From positions 62,001-126,000 of the forward strand of contig NZ_CP061292.1 in NCBI RefSeq assembly GCF_018687475.1: a stretch of 64,000 nt of DNA, given 5' to 3'. Numbering within the stretch: position 1 is the stretch's first letter; each line of letters starts with the position of its first letter. The notes beneath the pieces were generated by a model. It saw nothing but the letters and a program-made list of their open reading frames with translations. It made no database searches and had not been told where the DNA came from. Below, piece after piece: positions 57,706-64,000 of the stretch. Made by a program: the position numbers and the translations under genes. This DNA is from Polynucleobacter sp. MWH-UH24A (lineage in GTDB: Bacteria > Pseudomonadota > Gammaproteobacteria > Burkholderiales > Burkholderiaceae).

Positions 57706-58287
57706 ATGAATCAAGATCAAGTCGCAGCAAAATTGTCGCAAATCCAGAGCAAGAACCTCGAGACCGTATTTTCATTGAGCGAAGCTGCTCTTGAGAATGC
57801 TCAAAAACTCGTTGAACTAAATTACGATGCTTCTAAAGCTGCGTTGTCAAATGCTCAAGAGAACATCCAGCAAGTATTGAGTGCAAAAGATCCCAAGCAA
57901 GTAACCGAACTTTTGCAAGCCGATACTTTGCAAGACGTTGGCAACCAAGCCATTGCTCATCAGCGCAAAGTAACTAAAGTATTGCGTGAGAGCGGTAAAG
58001 AGTTTGCTGATGTCGTAGAAGCTAGCATTGAGCAAGCTCAAGCTGGTATGCAAGATTGGGTAAATACCTTGGCTGCAAATGCACCTGCTGGTTCGGATGT
58101 GTTTGTATCTGCATTCAAAACCTCGATGAACTCAGTGATGCAAGGTATTGAGCAGTTCCGTGAGGCTAGCAAAGATGCATTGGCTACCGTTGAGAAATCG
58201 GCTGACCAAGCATTTGAAGCATTCCAAGGCCAATTGGCTCAAGTGAAAAAAGCGGCTGCCCCTGCAAAGGTTCGTAAAGCTGCTTAA
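57706..58287 (+). CDS. Phasin (polyhydroxyalkanoate granule protein)
   Basis: 193 residues. Phasin-family helical protein: QVAAKLSQIQSKNLETVFSLSEAALENAQKLVELN, repeated amphipathic heptads, and an Ala/Lys-rich tail (KKAAAPAKVRKAA). Coats PHA storage granules. Strong ribosome site GGAGAG upstream and C/G-ending codon use suggest high expression. Single gene with its own promoter and terminator, between AT-rich blocks. Confidence 0.92.
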   Translation: MNQDQVAAKLSQIQSKNLETVFSLSEAALENAQKLVELNYDASKAALSNAQENIQQVLSAKDPKQVTELLQADTLQDVGNQAIAHQRKVTKVLRESGKEFADVVEASIEQAQAGMQDWVNTLAANAPAGSDVFVSAFKTSMNSVMQGIEQFREASKDALATVEKSADQAFEAFQGQLAQVKKAAAPAKVRKAA

Positions 58288-58310
58288 TTCGTAATTCGTT
58301 GTTCATAATG

Positions 58311-58336
58311 ACCCGCTCCTAGTGAGCGGGTTTTTT
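58311..58336 (+). terminator. Intrinsic terminator after the phasin gene
   Basis: ACCCGCTC (58311-58318), loop CTAGT, GAGCGGGT (58324-58331), then T residues to 58336. The T-run overlaps the stop codon of the opposing gene at 58335. Only the rightward direction has a clear T-tract. Confidence 0.92.
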
Positions 58337-59318
58337 ATTGGCGATTCAGTAAAAGGGATAGCCATTTTTGACCAATTGATTCAGGATTAAATCGATCAAC
58401 ATACAGTGATTGGGCTGATGTGGTTAGATTCGAAAAATTTAGTGGCATATCAACCATCTTAGAAAATAAAGGGCCCCGTATATCTACATAACTATCTGAA
58501 AACTCTTGATAGGATGGTAGATGATCAGCGGCGGTTGGAAGACCCAAGGCAAATGAAGTAATAAGCCGATTCGAACTTATGCCAAGTTTTCTGGTATTAA
58601 AAAGGTCAGATGGAATAATTGAGAAGTCAGCGATACGCGCAGCATTAAGCATTGATTCTACTGACCAAAGGCCCAAACGAATTTGGTTGCGATTAATAAA
58701 CTTAAGAGAGCTTTGAGAAAAAATATTGAGACCATTTTCATTTGATAAAACAATCAGATTACAACCAGAGATTAAGAATTCTGATGAGTTTATAAAATCA
58801 ATAAGAAATTTAACATTAGAAGCGTGGCCAAACCATAATGCAGTAGACTGGCTGGAAACTAGCTTCGTTTTTACAGATTGAGAAGTAATTTCAATTGAAT
58901 CTTCAATTACGATTATTGGGCCGTGATAGTGAGCCCGTAATAGCTTAGCCATAAATTCAGAAGGAACAATGCAGCAATCAGTCAAACTAAGAGCGCTTTG
59001 ATAAAAAAAAGTCATAGGCGTATTGAAGCCAAGATGGTGATCTGTATAGTCAAGGTAAATAGATACACCCCTGGATTTTGCTTCTGCAAGCTGGGCCAAC
59101 CACTTGTTGCTCCTCGAATCAATATCTGCTGAGGTACCAATTTTGCCGACAATGATTGCATTAGCATTAATATTGACGCGTTCTCCGATGGTAAAAGAAT
59201 AATCGGATTTTCGTAGAGCTTCGGCACATGGATATGCTCTTAGTCTTATACTTGCTAAATGAGATTTATTTAAGTCGAAGTAATTGCTAATTGGAATAAG
59301 AAGGTGATTATTTAGCAT
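58335..59318 (-). CDS. Putative GT-B-fold glycosyltransferase
   Basis: 327 residues, no confident family. The N-terminal half has alternating strand/helix pattern (SIRLRAYPCAEALRKSDYSF, NANAIIVGKIG, GVSIYLDYTDHHLG, CIVPSEFMAKLLRAHY), and the C-terminal half has ALWFGHASNVKFLIDFI, a DFSIIPSDL element and RLITSFALGLPTAADHLPSYQEF, which looks like the nucleotide-sugar-binding half of family 4/1 transferases. AT-rich compared with rmuC and phasin genes. Overlaps the end of the upstream frameshifted gene by 11 bases, so both are probably one unit behind rmuC. Confidence 0.6.
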   Translation of the reverse strand: MLNNHLLIPISNYFDLNKSHLASIRLRAYPCAEALRKSDYSFTIGERVNINANAIIVGKIGTSADIDSRSNKWLAQLAEAKSRGVSIYLDYTDHHLGFNTPMTFFYQSALSLTDCCIVPSEFMAKLLRAHYHGPIIVIEDSIEITSQSVKTKLVSSQSTALWFGHASNVKFLIDFINSSEFLISGCNLIVLSNENGLNIFSQSSLKFINRNQIRLGLWSVESMLNAARIADFSIIPSDLFNTRKLGISSNRLITSFALGLPTAADHLPSYQEFSDSYVDIRGPLFSKMVDMPLNFSNLTTSAQSLYVDRFNPESIGQKWLSLLLNRQ

Positions 59319-60161
59319 TAACTAATTTGTAAGCAATTTTTCCAGCACGAGAATTACTATTTAGCCTAATTTCTTTTCTAAGTTTGTAAAAGGCTTGTAA
59401 AAAAATTTGATCGCCAGAATTACAAAATTTTTCTTTCATAAGGTCTAAAGAGGTTAGAAGTCGACGTGTACGATAATCATTTTCAAAAAAATCAAGGGTG
59501 ATGGGGCCATTAATCCCAATTTCTGGTGTTATAACTTTAAATCTATGACGCGATAAAATAATCGAGGATAACCGTTCTTGAATAAAAACTTTGAGTGCAA
59601 TATTTGATGCACCTCTATGCATGGTTGCATTATTAACCTCTAAATTATCTTTTGCATAGGTATAAAACTTATTTGCTAAATCAAGCCAACTTTTCCAATA
59701 AATCGGCTTTGCAATTATATAGTTGCTAAATACAGATGACATTGAATGGGTTACCAAGTCACTTAGATTTAAATCAAAATTAATTGAATTTAAAAATTTT
59801 TGGGTATTTTTGATAATTCCTGGGTGGTGGCATTCGCCCTGTTCAAATGGATTAATAAAGAAAGCAATTTGATCCCATCGAATAGACAATAATACAATGT
59901 CAATCTGACTACTATGGGAATTAATTAAATCAATTACATGCTCAGAGGAAATGTTTGTTTTATTGTAAAAATTGGCGATAGAAATCCATAAAATGTATCA
60001 TCATCTAAAAGGTTAGACAAAAGATAATTTCTAATTGGCGAAAATTCGAACCAATCAGATTCTGGGTTAAGAGTATTATCCAACGGTAGAAATCCTGGAT
60101 CAAGTCTACTCTTTGATGCATCGTCATAGAATATTTGATAAATTCTTATTTTTTCATTCAT
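59308..60161 (-). pseudogene. Frameshifted gene of unknown function (probable intact length 284 residues)
   Basis: Two open frames that belong together. The first (60161 to about 59934, MNEKIRIYQIFYDD...) reads WFEFSPIRNYLL...FYGFLSPIF and then hits a stop. The second frame continues sensibly from the same point (NKTNISSEHVIDLIN...) through LLSIRWDQIAFFINPFEQGECHHPGI to KLVNAK at 59308. Adding one base in the run of five A (T on the coding strand) at 59967-59971 joins them as LSPIFYNKTN and gives exactly 285 codons. I recall the joined pattern from uncharacterised proteins near glycosyltransferases, with no known function. Cause may be mutation, sequencing error, or less likely -1 slippage. 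Start overlaps the rmuC stop. Confidence 0.75.
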
Positions 60162-61419
60162 CTGTTTCTAGATTAAGCAAATTACTATTTAAAGATTTAC
60201 TTGGTTTTATTCCCAATATTTTTACTTTCTCTGCTGTATTAATCAAATTCCCTTTACCCGATTTAAGTTTATTAAAGGCATCATGATAACTGGATTGAGC
60301 TTGGTCTAAACGTTTGCCGATTTGCTCAAGGTCTTCCACAAAGCCTACAAACTTGTCATAGAGGTTGGCGCACTGACGGGCGATCTCCATGGCATTTTTA
60401 TTCTGTTGATCCTGTCTCCATAAGTGGGCAACCGTTCGCAAGGTGGCCATGAGAGTGCTGGGGCATACCAAGACAATATTTTTACTGAGCGCCTCTTGAT
60501 AAAGATTGGGCGCTGATTTAAGAGCGCTTAAAAATGCCGGCTCAATGGGAATAAACATTAATACAAAGTCCACACTGGCGATATCCGCAATCCCGGCATA
60601 GTTCTTACCAGATAGACCTTGAATGTGTTGCCGAATCGATTGAATGTGAGCCAGCAGCTCCTTATCGGCTTCATCCGTACTGGCTGCCTCAGTATGTCTG
60701 GCATAGGCTGTGATGGATACTTTGCTATCGATTACGAGGTGGCGACCCTCTGGCAACTTAATAATGACATCGGGTTGTAAGCGGCTACCATCGGCTTGAG
60801 TATGGCGATCTTGAACTAGATACTCTTCGCCTTTACGTAAGCCCGAAGACTCCAGGATGGATTCCAGAACCAGTTCTCCCCAGTTGCCTTGGATCTTGGA
60901 GTCGCCCTTTAGTGCATTGGTAAGCGATCGTGCCTCATCCGACATCTTGAGGTTGAGATTAGCTAGACGCTCAATCTCGTGCTTGAGAGCAAAGCGTTCC
61001 CTCGATTCTTTTTCGTAGGAGTTGCTCACTTGTTCCTTGAACTCGGTGAGCTTAGTTTGTAGAGGCTTTAGCAAAAGATCGAGCTGCTGGGCATTTTGCT
61101 CCGTGAACTTCTTAGTTTTATCTTCCAAAATCTCATTGGCGAGATTCTTAAACTGATTGGTGAGCGCCTCCTTGGTCTCATTTAATGAATCAATCCGATG
61201 TTGAACTTGCTTACGCTCTGAATCCAATTCAGCTTCTAGGCGAATGGCGCGCTGGAGGGCTCGATCACGCTCCACCCTAATGTGCTCTAACTGGGTGGTT
61301 AGCTCCGCAATAGCGCCTTGCTGTTGATTCTGATTGGATCGAAGAATAGCAACATACATTCCAAGGCCGATGGCAATGCCAAGGGCAACAATGGTAATCA
61401 GGGTAGGAAGGTCTGTCAT
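60154..61419 (-). CDS. rmuC: DNA recombination protein RmuC
   Basis: 421 residues. N-terminal membrane anchor (TIVALGIAIGLGMYVAILRS), long coiled coil (about 30-150), then the nuclease-like RmuC domain (about 175-370) with WGELVLESILESSGLRKGEEY, LPEGRHLVIDSKVS and VDFVLMFIPIEPAF. RmuC limits inversions at short inverted repeats in E. coli. Gene end overlaps the following frameshifted gene by eight bases. Confidence 0.92.
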   Translation of the reverse strand: MTDLPTLITIVALGIAIGLGMYVAILRSNQNQQQGAIAELTTQLEHIRVERDRALQRAIRLEAELDSERKQVQHRIDSLNETKEALTNQFKNLANEILEDKTKKFTEQNAQQLDLLLKPLQTKLTEFKEQVSNSYEKESRERFALKHEIERLANLNLKMSDEARSLTNALKGDSKIQGNWGELVLESILESSGLRKGEEYLVQDRHTQADGSRLQPDVIIKLPEGRHLVIDSKVSITAYARHTEAASTDEADKELLAHIQSIRQHIQGLSGKNYAGIADIASVDFVLMFIPIEPAFLSALKSAPNLYQEALSKNIVLVCPSTLMATLRTVAHLWRQDQQNKNAMEIARQCANLYDKFVGFVEDLEQIGKRLDQAQSSYHDAFNKLKSGKGNLINTAEKVKILGIKPSKSLNSNLLNLETDE

Positions 61420-61478
61420 GGGCTTAGTCTACTGCAGACCAAGCCCACCGAGTGAGCTTTTGAGGAGGGGGCTTGCGA

Positions 61479-61790
61479 TCAAAGACCGAGGAGTTTTTTG
61501 AGTTCGCCGCTCTGGTACATCTCGGTCATGATGTCTGAACCACCAATGAACTCGCCATTGACATAGAGCTGAGGGATGGTTGGCCAGTTTGCATACTCTT
61601 TAATGCCCTGACGAATGGCTTCATCATCAAAGACATTGACGGTATGCAAGGTCTCTAGGCCACAGGCACGTAAGATATTCACGGCATTCCCTGAGAAGCC
61701 GCATTGCGGGAACTGTGCGGTACCCTTCATAAACAGGACCACGGGATGGCTGGTCACAATTTCTTTGATCTTGGCTTGGGTATCACTCAT
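61479..61790 (-). CDS. grxD: Monothiol glutaredoxin GrxD
   Basis: 103 residues. CGFS active site at Cys30 (FPQCGFSG), preceded by VLFMKGTAQ; glutathione-binding TIPQLYVNGEFIGGSDIMTEM. Carries [2Fe-2S] clusters, typically with BolA partners such as the IbaG-like protein at 28360. Sits between rmuC and prmC. Confidence 0.95.
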   Translation of the reverse strand: MSDTQAKIKEIVTSHPVVLFMKGTAQFPQCGFSGNAVNILRACGLETLHTVNVFDDEAIRQGIKEYANWPTIPQLYVNGEFIGGSDIMTEMYQSGELKKLLGL

Positions 61791-61876
61791 ATTGATGAAA
61801 TCCTTTCATAAACGAACTGGTTTTTGTTTTGATTTTTACTTGACAGCTATTTTATGACCGATTAAAGAGTAGGGTT

Positions 61877-62752
61877 TTATTTTCTGGCCTGCGTGACTCG
61901 TAAATGCCCCGCTAGATCGGCAAGAGCGCCAACATCATGAAAGGCATGGCTTTCCAGAAGCGTTGCAACCGTAGCCGCCTGATCATAGCCATGCTCGATG
62001 GCAATCAGGCCACCAGGCTTTAAGTAATGATGGGCATGACTCACAATCTCCCGAATGCAAGACAGGCCATCGCCATCATCACTGAGCGCCGATCTGGGCT
62101 CATAGCGTAGATCGCCCTCGTGTAAATGGGGGTCGTCCTTTTGAATGTAGGGAGGATTACTGACGATCACGTCACATGAGGTTTGGTATCGATCGGGTAT
62201 TGCGTCATACCAATTGCTTTGCAAAAACTCGACTATATGATTAAGCCCCAAGGCTTTGGCGTTCTCTCGCGCGAGTTCAATCGCATCACTCGATTGATCA
62301 ACCCCTAGAATGCCTAGATTGATCGACGCTTTACTGATGGCGCATTCATGGGCAATCGCTAGAGCAATTGCTCCAGAGCCCGTTCCCAAATCCAGAATCT
62401 GAATGACCTGATTAGGAACTTTCGCATGAATACGCTGCATTTCTTCTAGTGCAAGATCCACCAAGAGCTCAGTCTCTGGGCGGGGGATTAATACCGCTTC
62501 GTTGACCTTGAGTTCAATCCCATGAAAACCTTTCCTTCCTGTGAGGTAAGCCACGGGCACCCCAGATGCGCGCTGGGCTTCTAGAGATTGCCAGGCGATG
62601 AGAAGTTCATTGGGGAGGGATTCTTGATCTCTAGAAATCAGTGCTGAGCGCGGCCAACCTAAATGTTTGTCAAGCAAATACGCCAGTAGCGCCTTGGCAT
62701 CGGTTTTATTGAGTCTAGTGCTCTCGAGAAGAGCGGCAATCGTGTTGGCCAT
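61877..62752 (-). CDS. prmC: Release factor glutamine methyltransferase PrmC
   Basis: 291 residues. N-terminal helical release-factor-binding domain, SAM-binding DLGTGSGAIALA (121-132) and the NPPY motif (Asn199-Tyr202) that binds the target glutamine. Methylates Gln of the GGQ motif of release factors; prfA lies eight bases upstream, giving the enzyme-substrate pair in one operon. Confidence 0.95.
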   Translation of the reverse strand: MANTIAALLESTRLNKTDAKALLAYLLDKHLGWPRSALISRDQESLPNELLIAWQSLEAQRASGVPVAYLTGRKGFHGIELKVNEAVLIPRPETELLVDLALEEMQRIHAKVPNQVIQILDLGTGSGAIALAIAHECAISKASINLGILGVDQSSDAIELARENAKALGLNHIVEFLQSNWYDAIPDRYQTSCDVIVSNPPYIQKDDPHLHEGDLRYEPRSALSDDGDGLSCIREIVSHAHHYLKPGGLIAIEHGYDQAATVATLLESHAFHDVGALADLAGHLRVTQARK

Positions 62753-62760
62753 GATGCGGA

Positions 62761-63840
62761 TTACGCATCGCCCATAGCGGCTAACAGTTCAGCTTGATGC
62801 TCTGCTGCGAGAGCATTTAATAGATCGCCAATATCACCATCCATCATGGCGTCAATTTTGTAGAGGGTTAGATTGATGCGGTGATCGGTAATTCGGCCCT
62901 GGGGAAAGTTGTAGGTACGAATTCGGTCACTGCGATCACCAGTACCCACTAAGGATTTGCGGGTTTGGGCTTGTTCTTGCTGCTGCGCATGCCGTTGGGC
63001 ATCCATGATGCGTGAGACCAGGACCTTCATCGCTTGATCTTTATTGCGATGTTGGCTGCGATCGTCTTGGCACTCCACCACTATTCCGGTGGGAAGGTGA
63101 GTGATCCGTACTGCGGAGTCTGTTTTATTAATGTGTTGACCGCCGGCACCCGATGCCCGAAAGGTGTCGATGCGGATCTCGGCTGGATTAATCTTGACGC
63201 TCTCGATTTCATCCACTTCGGGCATGACCGCAACCGTGCAGGCCGATGTATGAATCCGTCCCTGAGTCTCAGTTTGCGGGACGCGCTGTACCCGATGGCC
63301 ACCTGACTCAAACTTCATCTTGGCATAGACATCATTACCAGCTAAGCGCACGATCACCTCTTTATAGCCCCCAAGATCAGACTCAGCTTGACTGACAATC
63401 TCGGTTTTCCAGCCTTGACGTTCAGCATAGCGGGTATACATTCGTAGTAGATCAGCAGCAAACAACGCACTTTCATCACCGCCAGTTCCCGCTCGAATCT
63501 CTAAAAAGATATTGCGCCCATCGTCTTCGTCTTTGGGCAGCAAAAGGGTTTGCAGGCTTTTCTCAAGCTCGGCCATGCGCGCTTGTGCATCTTTTTCTTC
63601 TTCGTCGGCAAAGTCCTTCATTTCAGGGTCAAGGCGCATTTCGCTCGCAGCCTTTGCATCAGACTCCGCTTTTTTGTAAAGCCCAAATTGCTCCACCACC
63701 GTTGAAATATCGGCATGCTCGCGCGTGAGTTTGCGATAGACATCCATATCCTTGGCGGAGTCTTCTTGCATCAAAATGGTATTGAGTTCAGCCAAACGGG
63801 CATCCAGATGCTCCAGCTTGGCACGCATGCTGGATTTCAT
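62761..63840 (-). CDS. prfA: Peptide chain release factor 1
   Basis: 359 residues. Recognises UAA/UAG. The RF1-type tripeptide P-x-T is Pro188-Gln-Thr190, and the catalytic GGQ is Gly233-Gln235 (GAGGQHIN), followed by the basic C-terminal domain. ATG follows the hemA stop codon with no gap (TAG-ATG). hemA-prfA-prmC is the standard proteobacterial order. Confidence 0.97.
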   Translation of the reverse strand: MKSSMRAKLEHLDARLAELNTILMQEDSAKDMDVYRKLTREHADISTVVEQFGLYKKAESDAKAASEMRLDPEMKDFADEEEKDAQARMAELEKSLQTLLLPKDEDDGRNIFLEIRAGTGGDESALFAADLLRMYTRYAERQGWKTEIVSQAESDLGGYKEVIVRLAGNDVYAKMKFESGGHRVQRVPQTETQGRIHTSACTVAVMPEVDEIESVKINPAEIRIDTFRASGAGGQHINKTDSAVRITHLPTGIVVECQDDRSQHRNKDQAMKVLVSRIMDAQRHAQQQEQAQTRKSLVGTGDRSDRIRTYNFPQGRITDHRINLTLYKIDAMMDGDIGDLLNALAAEHQAELLAAMGDA

Positions 63841-64000
63841 CTAATGGCTATCGGAGGGATTATTTTTATCGTTGGAGTGAGTAGCAAATAACTTGGGTAG
63901 TAATTTGAGCAAAGCATCACGCTCCGAACCGCTGGCGTGCTGCAGAGCATGCAAAGAGCCGTGCAAAAACTTATTGGTAAGGCCCTGAGCCATAGCATTT
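63841..64000 (-). CDS. hemA: Glutamyl-tRNA reductase, C-terminal end (partial)
   Basis: Partial gene running off the right edge; stop codon at 63841-63843. The visible ~50 residues, including LTNKFLHG and HALQHAS followed by LLKLLPKLFA, are the dimerisation-domain end typical of HemA. It reduces glutamyl-tRNA to glutamate-1-semialdehyde, first step of the C5 haem pathway. Call supported by position before prfA. Confidence 0.85.
   Translation of the reverse strand, partial: NAMAQGLTNKFLHGSLHALQHASGSERDALLKLLPKLFATHSNDKNNPSDSH

Noticed and set aside
59967..59971. Programmed -1 frameshifting at the homopolymer
   Set aside because: The run is only five bases and does not form a classical slippery heptamer; mutation or sequencing error is more likely, though not excluded.

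Overview
The window reads as chromosomal DNA of a free-living betaproteobacterium of the Burkholderiaceae, most likely Polynucleobacter or a close relative. This rests on protein sequences and gene order (secY-infA-rpmJ-rpsM-rpsK-rpsD-rpoA-rplQ; mlaFEDACB-ibaG-murA-his-tatABC; petABC-sspA-sspB; hemA-prfA-prmC-grxD), on moderate GC and on short intergenic gaps. No database search was possible, so the genus is inference.

Layout. 1-3660: end of the ribosomal/secretion supercluster (SecY tail, IF-1, L36, S13, S11, S4, RpoA, L17), closed by a strong terminator. 3689-13418: cutA-dsbD, then hemB, engB, a diheme cytochrome c4, lysA with a small lipoprotein, cyaY, aroB-aroK, and a much reduced type IV pilus locus (short PilQ-like secretin plus one bitopic protein). 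13517-24576: PBP1A, a REP-associated tyrosine transposase followed by a palindrome, gltBD, and the start of the Mla lipid-transport operon. 24611-38705: rest of mla, a second ABC exporter, ibaG, murA, the histidine genes (hisC inverted inside the run), a HIT protein and tatABC. 38876-40039: a major porin.

40122-56240 is the most unusual part. Two AT-rich blocks of TPR-glycosyltransferase genes sit on either side of an ordinary core (mscL, petABC, sspA, sspB). In the left block two adjacent genes share an identical 621-bp N-terminal TPR region but have different catalytic C-termini. In the right block two adjacent genes have different TPR N-termini but an identical 927-bp catalytic C-terminal region. 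Most genes in each block overlap by a few bases (ATGA or similar). The right block continues directly from the sspB stop codon and runs into a tRNA-Thr gene that begins on the last base of a glycosyltransferase stop codon. A full-length GT41 (O-GlcNAc-transferase-like) gene follows. The set looks like a rapidly reshuffling surface or protein glycosylation locus; substrates cannot be told from sequence.

56229-64000: an MHS-family transporter, a phasin with possible PhaR-type operator sites, a third small AT-rich patch (a GT-B-like gene and a frameshifted gene of unknown function), then rmuC, grxD, prmC, prfA and the tail of hemA. No rRNA, CRISPR array, integrase or prophage was seen. No gene-free stretch exceeds 300 bases.
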